A DNA stretch of 64,000 nt from CATOSK01 sp963665735 (lineage in GTDB: Bacteria; Chloroflexota; Dehalococcoidia; Lucifugimonadales; UBA3495). This document shows positions 42,551-50,786 of this stretch, one piece after another (position 1 is the first letter of the stretch; each line of letters begins with the position of its first letter). A program made the translations under genes and the position numbers. The DNA lies in NCBI GenBank assembly GCA_963665735.1, contig OY762444.1, forward strand, positions 682,001-746,000, in the 5' to 3' direction. The notes beneath the pieces are model-generated. The model was not told where the DNA came from. It saw only the letters and a list, made by a program, of their open reading frames with translations, and did no database searches.

Positions 42551-43831
42551 ATGACCACCGCCGTCCCATCGCTAGACATGACAACAATCGGGAAGTCCGC
42601 CCAAACCGCCGCCCGAAAGCTGTCCCGCTCCTCCACCGATGCCCGCAACCAAGCCCTGCTGAACATCGCCGCCGCCCTGGAACAAGACCAGGACGACATT
42701 ATTGCGGCCAACGAAAAGGACTACGCCGGCGCGCAGGCCGAAGGCATGAACGAGGCCATGCTGGACCGGCTCCTGTTGACGCCGGACCGACTCAACGGCA
42801 TGGCCGCCGATGTTCGAGGCATCGCGGCCCTGCCTGACCCGGTAGGCGAAACCATCGAAACCGTCCGGCTGGAAAACGGCTTGGCGTTGGAAAAGCGGCG
42901 CGTCCCCTTGGGCGTGATTGCCAGCATCTACGAGAGCCGGCCCAACGTCACGGTGGACATCGCCGCCCTGTGCCTCAAGTCCGGCAACGCCTGCATCTTG
43001 CGCGGCGGGCGGGAAAGCGTCAATTCCAACCTGGCCCTGGTAAAACTGATTCACCGGGCCGTTGCAGCGGCGGACATTCCGGCGGAAACGGTACAGTACA
43101 TTGACAACCCCGACCGGCAGTTGGTCAATACCCTGTTGCAAATGAAGGATTACATCAGCCTGCTGGTGCCACGGGGCGGGCCGGGCCTCATCAAGTTCGT
43201 AGCGGAAAACGCGGCCATGCCGGTGGTCACCGGCGGGGTGGGCGTCTGCCACGCCTACGTTGACCGGGACGCCGACCCGCAAATGGCTGCCGACATTGTT
43301 TTCAACGCCAAGACACAACGCCCCACCGTCTGCAACGCCTTGGACACGGTGCTGGTTCACGCTGACGTGGCCCCATCGTGCCTGCCGGAAATGGCGCGGC
43401 GCTTGGGAGCCGCCGGGGTGGAACTGCACTGCGACCACCGGGCTATGAGCATCCTTGGCCCGGAACCGGGGGCCGTGACCCTTCCGGCTAGCGATGACGA
43501 TTGGGGCCAGGAATTTCTGGCCTTGACCGCCGCAGTCAAGGTGGTGGACTCGCTGGAAGACGCCCTGGCCCACATTGAAGAGTACGGCTCCGGCCACTCC
43601 GACGCCATTATCACCGAGGACACCGCCGCCGCCGAGCGGTTCCTCAACGAAGTGGATTCCTGCGCCGTTTATGTCAACGCCAGCACCAGGTTTACCGACG
43701 GCGCGCAGTTCGGCCTGGGCGCCGAGGTGGGAATCAGCACCCAGAAGTTTCACGCCCGCGGGCCGATGGGCCTGCGGGAATTGACCTCTTACAAGTGGCT
43801 GGGCCGGGGAACCGGCCAGACCCGGCAGTAA
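42551..43831 (+). CDS. proA: Glutamate-5-semialdehyde dehydrogenase (gamma-glutamyl phosphate reductase)
   Basis: Second enzyme of proline synthesis, NADPH-dependent. The 426 residues have PLGVIASIYESRPNVTVDIAALC, LRGGRESVNSN, the catalytic Cys in KTQRPTVCNALDT, and FGLGAEVGISTQKFHARGPMGL. It lies 63 nt after proB with GGGAGTCAAGGA upstream of the ATG. Confidence 0.97.
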   Translation: MTTAVPSLDMTTIGKSAQTAARKLSRSSTDARNQALLNIAAALEQDQDDIIAANEKDYAGAQAEGMNEAMLDRLLLTPDRLNGMAADVRGIAALPDPVGETIETVRLENGLALEKRRVPLGVIASIYESRPNVTVDIAALCLKSGNACILRGGRESVNSNLALVKLIHRAVAAADIPAETVQYIDNPDRQLVNTLLQMKDYISLLVPRGGPGLIKFVAENAAMPVVTGGVGVCHAYVDRDADPQMAADIVFNAKTQRPTVCNALDTVLVHADVAPSCLPEMARRLGAAGVELHCDHRAMSILGPEPGAVTLPASDDDWGQEFLALTAAVKVVDSLEDALAHIEEYGSGHSDAIITEDTAAAERFLNEVDSCAVYVNASTRFTDGAQFGLGAEVGISTQKFHARGPMGLRELTSYKWLGRGTGQTRQ

Positions 43832-43843
43832 AGGGGGTGGCCA

Positions 43844-44149
43844 GTGGCAGAGTTTGATTTCCAGCGCGAGGTCAGAACCCCCTATTCCGAGGCTTACACC
43901 ATCCTGGAAGGGGAAAGGGCCGTTGGCCGGGCCGACATCCATTTCACTTTCGAGCTGGTTCACGTAACCCTGGCGGTGGACGAAAGCCTGGTGCAGGAAA
44001 GCGTCCAGGAAATCTTGGACGCCATTGACGCCGACCTGGTGGACGCGGTGGGCATCAACCGGCAAGACCTTATCATCCACGTATTCCAGGGCCGGGAAAC
44101 CGGCGTTTACAGCGACAGCGCTTTCCACCAGAACGGCAACGACCATTGA
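43844..44149 (+). CDS. Conserved hypothetical protein, 101 aa
   Basis: The start is GTG at 43844, 12 nt after the proA stop, with GGGGGTGG upstream. It encodes a small acidic protein with alternating strands and helices (YTILEGERAVGRADIHFTFELVHVTLAVDE, then ESVQEILDAIDADLVDAVGI). I recognise no named family. It fits the operon in spacing and composition, so it is likely real. Confidence 0.7.
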   Translation: MAEFDFQREVRTPYSEAYTILEGERAVGRADIHFTFELVHVTLAVDESLVQESVQEILDAIDADLVDAVGINRQDLIIHVFQGRETGVYSDSAFHQNGNDH

Positions 44150-44171
44150 CCCGCCCAGCTAATCCCGTCCC

Positions 44172-45059
44172 ATGATAATTGACGCCCATTGCCACATTTT
44201 CCCCGCCGATTTTGCCCACCGGCACCATGAGCTTTCCCGGCGGGACGCCACTTATGCCGCCCTGTTTCCCAACCCCAACCCCCGCATGGCCGACGCCGAA
44301 ACCCTGATTCAAGCCATGAATCAAGCCGGCGTTGACCGGGCCGTAGTCATGGGCATGGGCTGGGAAACCTGGGAGTTGGCGGCGGAGGTCAACGATTACA
44401 TCGCCGGGGCGGTGGCGGCCTACCCCGCACGGTTGACCGGATTTTGCTCCATCAACCCGGCTTGGGGCGTGGATGCAGTCAGGGAAATGGAACGGTGCGC
44501 CGCCGCCGGGCTAAGTGGGTTCGGGGAACTCCATTCCGACAGTCAGGGATTTGACCTGACCGACGCCGGCGTTATGGGGCCGGTAATGGAACAAGCCCGG
44601 AGGTTGGGCTGGCCGGTGACAATTCACGCCTCCGAACCCGTGGGCCATAAGTACCCCGGCAAGGGAAAAGCCACGCCGGACAAACTGTGTCCGTTCATCG
44701 AAAACTTTCCCGACAACCCTATCATCTGCGCTCATTGGGGCGGCGGGCTGCCTTTTTACGCATTGATGCCCGAAGTCCCGCCTGCGCTGACCAACGTATT
44801 TTTCGATTCGGCGGCCTCTCCCTTCCTGTACCGGCCCGAAATTTTCGATACCGTCGCCGGGTTGGTGGGCGCGGACAAAGTCCTGTTCGCCACCGACTAC
44901 CCCTTGATTTCCCACCGCCGTTTAATCAAGCAGGTCAAGGAATCCCGACTTTCACCGGATGCCCAAGCGCAAGTCTTGGGGTTGAACACCGCCCGGCTGT
45001 TGGGGCTGGATAACCGCCGGGATAAGCCATCCGAAGAGGACGCCATTGCCGGATTTTGA
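44172..45059 (+). CDS. Amidohydrolase family 2 protein
   Basis: A TIM-barrel metal-dependent hydrolase or decarboxylase (Amidohydro_2). Metal-site residues: DAHCHIF (His6, His8), VTIHASEP, CAHWGGGL and the catalytic Asp in FATDYPL. It is 295 residues long. Members include aminocarboxymuconate-type decarboxylases; the substrate is not deducible. It overlaps mug by 14 nt. Confidence 0.88.
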   Translation: MIIDAHCHIFPADFAHRHHELSRRDATYAALFPNPNPRMADAETLIQAMNQAGVDRAVVMGMGWETWELAAEVNDYIAGAVAAYPARLTGFCSINPAWGVDAVREMERCAAAGLSGFGELHSDSQGFDLTDAGVMGPVMEQARRLGWPVTIHASEPVGHKYPGKGKATPDKLCPFIENFPDNPIICAHWGGGLPFYALMPEVPPALTNVFFDSAASPFLYRPEIFDTVAGLVGADKVLFATDYPLISHRRLIKQVKESRLSPDAQAQVLGLNTARLLGLDNRRDKPSEEDAIAGF

Positions 45060-45594
45060 GACGCTGCCCGACTACCTGGCCCCCAACCTGGACATCGTGC
45101 TGGTGGGCATCAACCCGTCGGCCTACTCCGTGCGGGCGGGGCATTACTTCGCCAACCCCCGCAACCGTTTCTGGAAAGCCCTGAACGCCTCGGGGCTGGT
45201 GTCGGAAGAACTGGGGCCGGAGGACGACCGCCGTATCCTGGACTTCGGCATCGGGTTTACCGACGTGGTGAAAAGGCCGACGCCCCAGGCATCCGGCTTG
45301 AAAGCCGCCGACTTCCGGGAATGGTGTCCCATTTTGCGCCAAAAGCTGCTGGAATACCGGCCCCGCATCGCCTGTTTCCACGGCCTGACCGGATACAAAG
45401 CGTTCCTCAAGTACACCGATACCGTCGCCGAATCGCCGGCGTTGGGGCTGCAACCGTTGGCCTTGGGGGATACCAACCTGTTCGTTGTGCCAAATCCCAG
45501 CCCGGCCAACGCCCGGTACTCCCTGGACGACCTGGCCGAGTGGTATCGCCGGTTGGCGGAATTGCGGCAGGAGCTATGCCATGCCGCCCCGTGA
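45046..45594 (+). CDS. mug: G/U mismatch-specific DNA glycosylase (Mug/TDG type)
   Basis: Family-2 uracil-DNA glycosylase removing U or T opposite G. The active-site motif is VLVGINPSAYS (Asn23), then FANPRNRFWKALNASGLV. The second motif is VVPNPSPANARYS. The start is TTG at 45046 with AGAGGA upstream, inside the end of the amidohydrolase gene. The 182 residues are the usual length. thpR and alkA follow with overlaps. Confidence 0.93.
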   Translation: MPDFETLPDYLAPNLDIVLVGINPSAYSVRAGHYFANPRNRFWKALNASGLVSEELGPEDDRRILDFGIGFTDVVKRPTPQASGLKAADFREWCPILRQKLLEYRPRIACFHGLTGYKAFLKYTDTVAESPALGLQPLALGDTNLFVVPNPSPANARYSLDDLAEWYRRLAELRQELCHAAP

Positions 45595-46192
45595 CCCCAA
45601 AATCCGCCTGTTCATCGCCGCCCGCGTTCCCGAACCGGCCCAGGAAGTCTTGCAGCGGGCAGCGGAATACTTGGAATCAGCGGCGCCCAACCAGGTCCGC
45701 TGGGTCAACCCCGATACCATCCACCTGACGTTGAAATTCCTGGGCGACATAGAGCCTTCCCGCACCGCCGGCATAATGGCGGCGATGGAAAACGAGGGGC
45801 GGCAGTTCGACGGCGGGGTTTTCCGCATTGGACTGGCCGGGTTGGGCGTATTCCAACGGCAAGGGAAAATCCGTGTCATTTGGGGCGGCATCCAGGGCGA
45901 AATAGCCAGGTTGGAAAAACTGCACGACAACCTCGACGCCGCCTTGGAAAAAGCCGGTTTCCCGCCCGACCGTCCTCCCTACCGGCCCCACCTTACCTTG
46001 GGACGGGCCAGGAATTACCGCAGCGGGTTGGACCCGGCGGCCCTGTCCGGGGTCTTGGCACGCTGGCAGCCTCCTTCCCCCGTTGAGTGGACGGTTGACG
46101 GCATCCACCTGGTTCACAGCGTCTTGGGACAAGGCCCGCCGCGCCACGTAACCCTGGGTTCCGTGACATTAACGGAGCTCGGAAATGGATAG
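45581..46192 (+). CDS. thpR: RNA 2',3'-cyclic phosphodiesterase
   Basis: A 2H phosphoesterase hydrolysing 2',3'-cyclic phosphate RNA ends (formerly 2'-5' RNA ligase). The two HxTx motifs are HLTLKFLG (His48) and HLTLGRA (His137). From ATG 45581 it has 203 residues and GCAGGAG 8 nt upstream. It overlaps mug by 14 nt and alkA by 8 nt. Confidence 0.94.
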   Translation: MPPRDPKIRLFIAARVPEPAQEVLQRAAEYLESAAPNQVRWVNPDTIHLTLKFLGDIEPSRTAGIMAAMENEGRQFDGGVFRIGLAGLGVFQRQGKIRVIWGGIQGEIARLEKLHDNLDAALEKAGFPPDRPPYRPHLTLGRARNYRSGLDPAALSGVLARWQPPSPVEWTVDGIHLVHSVLGQGPPRHVTLGSVTLTELGNG

Positions 46193-47102
46193 CGCGGAAA
46201 CCATCATCCACCCGGTCCCTCCCTTCGATTTTGACCTGACCGCCGGTTACAACACCTACTTCCGGGGCCGCTACGGGGCCGACAGCCTGGAAGAAGGCAT
46301 CTATCAACGGCTGCTGGACTTGGGCGGCCCAACCGTCCTGGTATCCGTATCGTCCCTGGGAACCACCGAGTCCCCCAGGCTAAGGGTAGAAACCCAGGGC
46401 GATTCCCTGTCCGATTCGGACATAGCAACCGCCGCCCGGCAAGTCTATTGGATGCTCGGATGCGCGCAAGACTTGTCGGGATTTTACGGGTTGGTGGAAA
46501 AAGACCCGGTTTTCGACCCCATCCGCCGCCAATTCAACGGGCTGCACTTGCCCCACACCGCCACGGTTTTTGAGGCGTTGGTCATGGCGATTATGGGCCA
46601 GCAGATTGCCACCGCCGTGGCCCGCATGGTTCGCAACGCCATGATTGAAACCTTCGGCGTCCGGCGGGAGTTTGACGGCGTGACCTGGTACGCCTTTCCC
46701 CGCCCGGAATCCCTTGCCAACGCCTCGTTGGAAGACTTGCGGGGTTTGAAACTCAGCCAGAGGAAAGCCGAATACATCAAGGGAATCGCGGAGGCGGCGC
46801 TGGATTCCTCCGGCTGGCTGGAGGGGTTAACCACGCTGCCCGACGAGGACGCCGTAAGCCGGCTGCTGGAACTGCGGGGAGTGGGCCATTGGACGGCCCA
46901 ATGGGTCTTGGTGCGCGCCCTGGGCCGGGATGATGCTTTTCCCGCCGGCGATTTGGCCCTGCAACGGGCCATATCCAACCTTTACTTCGATGGCCGCAAG
47001 TTGACCGCTGAGGACATCGAGGACTTTTCCCGCCGCTGGTCTCCCTACCGCACCTACGCCACCGCCTACATCTTTACCGCCCTGCGAACCGGCATGGCCT
47101 GA
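46185..47102 (+). CDS. alkA: DNA-3-methyladenine glycosylase II (AlkA type)
   Basis: Excises alkylated purines in base-excision repair. The 305 residues have an AlkA-like N-terminal domain and the HhH-GPD core: MAIMGQQIATAVARMVRN, LKLSQRKAEYIKGIA and LRGVGHWTAQWVLVRALGR, with the catalytic Asp256 in PAGDLAL. It is the last gene of the operon. Confidence 0.94.
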   Translation: MDSAETIIHPVPPFDFDLTAGYNTYFRGRYGADSLEEGIYQRLLDLGGPTVLVSVSSLGTTESPRLRVETQGDSLSDSDIATAARQVYWMLGCAQDLSGFYGLVEKDPVFDPIRRQFNGLHLPHTATVFEALVMAIMGQQIATAVARMVRNAMIETFGVRREFDGVTWYAFPRPESLANASLEDLRGLKLSQRKAEYIKGIAEAALDSSGWLEGLTTLPDEDAVSRLLELRGVGHWTAQWVLVRALGRDDAFPAGDLALQRAISNLYFDGRKLTAEDIEDFSRRWSPYRTYATAYIFTALRTGMA

Positions 47103-47148
47103 CCCACCGGGGGTTAGCTGCCCGCCGCGGCTATGTTAACGCCTCAGC

Positions 47149-47272
47149 CCGTCATTCCGGCGAAAAGCCTGCCCCGTACCACGATACGGGGCCGGAATCC
47201 AGAAATCCTAAGCATACAACAACGTCCGTGTGGGCAAGGAATCCTGGATACCGGCCTACGCCGGTATGACAG
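47149..47272. repeat. Palindromic repeat family A with nested CCCCGTA/TACGGGG hairpin
   Basis: A 124-bp copy with the same internal expansion as those at 25964 and 54113. It lies between the convergent alkA and ffh genes. Confidence 0.85.
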
Positions 47273-47290
47273 CGAATATGACGACACACC

Positions 47291-48622
47291 CTAGCGAAAC
47301 ATATTCATCAAAGACCGGGGGTTGCGGTTGCGCGAAAGCTGGCGCATCAGCTTTTGCGTCTGCCGGTACTGGTTCAACAGTTGGTTGATGTCCTGGGCCG
47401 ACGTGCCGCTGCCCCGGGCTATCCGCCTCCGCCGGCTGCCGTTAAGCAGCTCCGGGCGTTGGCGTTCCTCCGGGGTCATGGAGCGGATTATGGCCTCGAT
47501 TTTGGTCATCTGTTGCTCGTCAAATTCCAGGGGCATTTTCTTGGACATCCGGCCCGCGCCGGGAATCATCTCCATTATCTGGTCAAAGGAACCCATCTTC
47601 CTGACGCTCTGAATCTGCTCCAGAAAGTCCTCCAGGTTGAAAGACGCCTGGCGGAACTTCCGCTCCATCGCTTTAACCTGGTCGTCGTCCACCGTGGCCT
47701 GGGCCTTTTCGATAAGGGTCAGCACGTCGCCCATCGCCAGGATGCGCGAGGCCATCCGGTCGGGGTGAAACTGTTCCAGGGCGTCGGAGCGTTCCCCGGT
47801 GCCGACGTACTTGATAGGCACGCCGGTAACCCGCGTTACCGACAACGCCGCCCCGCCGCGAGCGTCGCCGTCCAGCTTGGTCATAATCAGGCCGGTCAGG
47901 GCAACCCTTTCGTGAAACTCGGCGGCGGCGTTCACCGCGTCCTGGCCGGTCATGGCGTCAACCACCAGGATGGTTTCGTGGGGAGCCGCCTCTTTCTTGA
48001 CCGCCTCCAGTTCCTCCATCAACTCGTCGTCAATGTGCAGCCGCCCGCCGGTGTCAATGATGGCCCAGTGCCGGCCCAGTTGCCCGGCCCGGGCCACGCC
48101 GTTCTTGACCACCTGGACCACCGAGGACGAATTGGGGTCTTCGGAGTAAACGTCCACGTCCAGTTGCTTGCCCAGGGTCTGCAATTGGGAAATGGCCGCC
48201 GGACGGCGCAGGTCGGCGGCGATGAGCAGGGCGGACTGGCCTTGCCGCCGCATTTGCAGGGCCAGCTTGGCCGCGGTGGTGGTCTTGCCCGAACCTTGCA
48301 GCCCCACCAGCATCAGCACCGAGGGCAGCCGGCTGGCCAGCGTCAACCCGTGGCCGTCGCCGGTGAGCAGGGCCGTCAACTCTTCGTGGACGATTTTGAC
48401 TACCTGCTGGCCGGGGGTCAGGCTTTGCATCACCTCGGCGTCCAGGGAGCGTTCCTTAACCTTGGCGACGAAATCCCGCACCACCCGGAAGTTAACGTCC
48501 GATTCCAGCAGGGAAAGCCGGACTTGCCGCAGGGCCTCATCAATGTCCTTTTCCGTCAACCGCCCCTTGTTGGACAGGCGGTTGAATACGCCGGTAAGTT
48601 TTTCAGTCAGGTTCTCAAACAT
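47291..48622 (-). CDS. ffh: Signal recognition particle protein (Ffh)
   Basis: The SRP GTPase that targets membrane proteins. The 443 residues have an N domain, a G domain (MLVGLQGSGKTTTAAKLA, DTGGRLHIDDELM, TKLDGDARGGAAL) and a methionine-rich M domain that binds 4.5S RNA (IRSMTPEERQRPELLNGSRRRRIARGSGT). No SRP RNA gene is visible nearby. Confidence 0.98.
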   Translation of the reverse strand: MFENLTEKLTGVFNRLSNKGRLTEKDIDEALRQVRLSLLESDVNFRVVRDFVAKVKERSLDAEVMQSLTPGQQVVKIVHEELTALLTGDGHGLTLASRLPSVLMLVGLQGSGKTTTAAKLALQMRRQGQSALLIAADLRRPAAISQLQTLGKQLDVDVYSEDPNSSSVVQVVKNGVARAGQLGRHWAIIDTGGRLHIDDELMEELEAVKKEAAPHETILVVDAMTGQDAVNAAAEFHERVALTGLIMTKLDGDARGGAALSVTRVTGVPIKYVGTGERSDALEQFHPDRMASRILAMGDVLTLIEKAQATVDDDQVKAMERKFRQASFNLEDFLEQIQSVRKMGSFDQIMEMIPGAGRMSKKMPLEFDEQQMTKIEAIIRSMTPEERQRPELLNGSRRRRIARGSGTSAQDINQLLNQYRQTQKLMRQLSRNRNPRSLMNMFR

Positions 48623-48708
48623 GAGCCAATGTCCTTATGTCATATCGTTGCCGGATTGTAGGTTGACGCCGGGATACTGGTCAAGGAAAGGGGCAGCCGC
48701 CAACCGCC

Positions 48709-49824
48709 CTATTCCCACCGGAAAAGGGTCACGGCCAGCACGAAACTGACCGCCAGCCAAACCGCCAACCCGATAAGCCCAACCCATTGCGACCATAGGG
48801 TTGCCCCGTCAATCGCGACGCTGCGCATGGAGTCGGCCAGATAGGTCAACGGCAGGTACTCAGTGACGTTCTGCAAAATCTTGGGCATCGCCTCCCGTGG
48901 GAAAAACACCCCGGAAAGGAACATCATCGGCAGGGCGATGACGTTGGCGATGGGGGCCGCCACTTCCTCGCTCCGCGCCCAGCCGGAAACGGCGAAACCC
49001 AGGCTGATGAAAACGGCGCCGCCCACCAGCGCCAGCGCAAGTATGGACAGGATGTTGCCGGCCAGTTCCACGTCAAAGAAAAGTACGGCCACGCCCACCA
49101 GAACCCCGGTCTGCAAGACGGATATGGTCAATCGGGTGACTACCTGGGCAAATAGGAAACTGACCGGCTTGACCGGAGTAGCCAGCAGCCGCCGCAAAAT
49201 CCCCTGCCGTTTCAGCTGCACGAAGGCGAAAGCCACGCTGAAAAGGCCCATCTGCATAATCGCCATTGCCACGATGCCCGGCATCAGAAAGTCAACGTAA
49301 CGCAGGTTGCGGCTTTCCACCGGCGTAGCGTCTATCAGGAAAAGACGGTCAGCGTCGGTAAACTGGAAGGTCAATTCGTCGGTGACTTGACGCAGTACCG
49401 CCAAACCAACTTGGTACTCCCGGGGCTGCCCTTCGTTGTAAAAGACTTCCAGCGTCACCGGGGGGAACCCCCCGGTGCCTTCCCGCGCCGCCGGCCCGCC
49501 GGAGGAACCGAACTCCGCCGGGATTACCAGAACCAACTCCCTTTCCCCTCGTTCCAACGCCGACAACGCCGAGGCCCGGTCTGATTCGCGGGTAATGTCT
49601 AGGGCCTCCACGATTTCCAAGACGGCCAACATTCCCTGGGATTCCGGGTTGTCCGCCAAGTCAATCACCCCCACGTCCACCCGGCCAAACGCCCCGAAGT
49701 TCATCAGCCCGAAAATGACCATAATCACCAGGGGCAGGAACAAGCTCCAGAAAAGCGCCTGGCGGTCTCGGAACCACATCTTCATGGCCGCCCAGGTCAA
49801 TGCCAGCGTGGGGTTGGCGCGCAC
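48709..49824 (-). CDS. ABC-2 type transporter permease
   Basis: The 371 residues have one N-terminal transmembrane helix (LFWSLFLPLVIMVIFGLMNFG), a large extracytoplasmic loop, then five helices ending in VWLAVSFVLAVTLFRW. This is the layout of ABC-2 exporters of drugs or lipids. It begins 2 nt after the stop of its ATPase gene, with which it forms a transporter. The substrate is unknown. Confidence 0.9.
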   Translation of the reverse strand: MRANPTLALTWAAMKMWFRDRQALFWSLFLPLVIMVIFGLMNFGAFGRVDVGVIDLADNPESQGMLAVLEIVEALDITRESDRASALSALERGERELVLVIPAEFGSSGGPAAREGTGGFPPVTLEVFYNEGQPREYQVGLAVLRQVTDELTFQFTDADRLFLIDATPVESRNLRYVDFLMPGIVAMAIMQMGLFSVAFAFVQLKRQGILRRLLATPVKPVSFLFAQVVTRLTISVLQTGVLVGVAVLFFDVELAGNILSILALALVGGAVFISLGFAVSGWARSEEVAAPIANVIALPMMFLSGVFFPREAMPKILQNVTEYLPLTYLADSMRSVAIDGATLWSQWVGLIGLAVWLAVSFVLAVTLFRWE

Positions 49825-49826
49825 GA

Positions 49827-50606
49827 TTAACCTTCCCGCAGGGCGCGGCCGGTCAAGTCCAGGAAAACGTCTTCCAGGTTCGCCAGCCGTTCAATGTGTT
49901 CTTTGCGGAACCCCCGCCCCAGCAGGGCGTCAATCAGCGATTGGGGTTGGTCCAGAGCTATAATCTTCCCTGCGTCCATGATGGCAACCCGGTCACAAAG
50001 CTCTTCCGCCTCTTCCATGTAGTGAGTCGTCAAAAGGATGGTGCGGCCCTCTTCCTTGAAACCCTGCACCAACTCCCACATATGGTGGCGGGCCTGGGGG
50101 TCAAGCCCGGTGGTGGGTTCGTCCAGGAAAAGCACCAGCGGGTCGTTGACCAACGCGGTGGCGATGGAAAAACGCTGTTTCTGGCCGCCGGAAAGGGTCT
50201 TGTATTGCGATTTGGCCCGGTCTTGCAGGTCAACCTGCTCCAAAAAGGCCCGCGGATTCACCCGTTTCCCGTACAAGCTGCCGAAAACCTGGAGAATTTC
50301 CGCCAGGCTGAGCTTGTCGAAAAAAGCCGACGATTGCAGTTGGATTCCGATAACGGACTTGACCCGTCGCGGGTCGCTGCGGACATCAATCCCGTCAACC
50401 ATCGCAACCCCGCTGTCCGGCGGGCGCATCCCTTCCAGAATTTCAACGGTGGTGGTCTTGCCGGCCCCGTTAGGCCCCAGGATTCCGAAAACCTCCCCTT
50501 TCTTGACAGAAAAGGAAACGCCGGCGACGGCGGCCAAATTACCATAGCTCTTGTGGATGTCCCGGACTTCAATGATTGCGCCGGGGGAAGGGGACAAATC
50601 TGTCAT
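49827..50606 (-). CDS. ABC transporter ATP-binding protein
   Basis: Walker A GPNGAGKTT, signature LSGGQKQR, Walker B VLFLDEPTTGLDP and the H-loop TTHYMEEAE are all present. A longer frame starts at 50657, but its first codons overlap promoter-like sequence; ATG 50606 gives 259 residues and a normal N-terminus. It is of the DrrA/CcmA exporter class and pairs with the adjacent permease. Confidence 0.93.
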   Translation of the reverse strand: MTDLSPSPGAIIEVRDIHKSYGNLAAVAGVSFSVKKGEVFGILGPNGAGKTTTVEILEGMRPPDSGVAMVDGIDVRSDPRRVKSVIGIQLQSSAFFDKLSLAEILQVFGSLYGKRVNPRAFLEQVDLQDRAKSQYKTLSGGQKQRFSIATALVNDPLVLFLDEPTTGLDPQARHHMWELVQGFKEEGRTILLTTHYMEEAEELCDRVAIMDAGKIIALDQPQSLIDALLGRGFRKEHIERLANLEDVFLDLTGRALREG

Positions 50607-50786
50607 GGAAAAAGAGGGGTAAACTCCAAGGAAATAGTGCAACCGATATGATACCACGCCGCCGGGGGCTTATCAGAGTAACGCAGAACAGTTTGGTGTT
50701 AAAATGGGCTACCTTCACCGGCCCGGCCATAAATCCAACCCCCGGTACGGGATGCGGCAGCCAACCCCCAACCCGGAACGTCGGCG

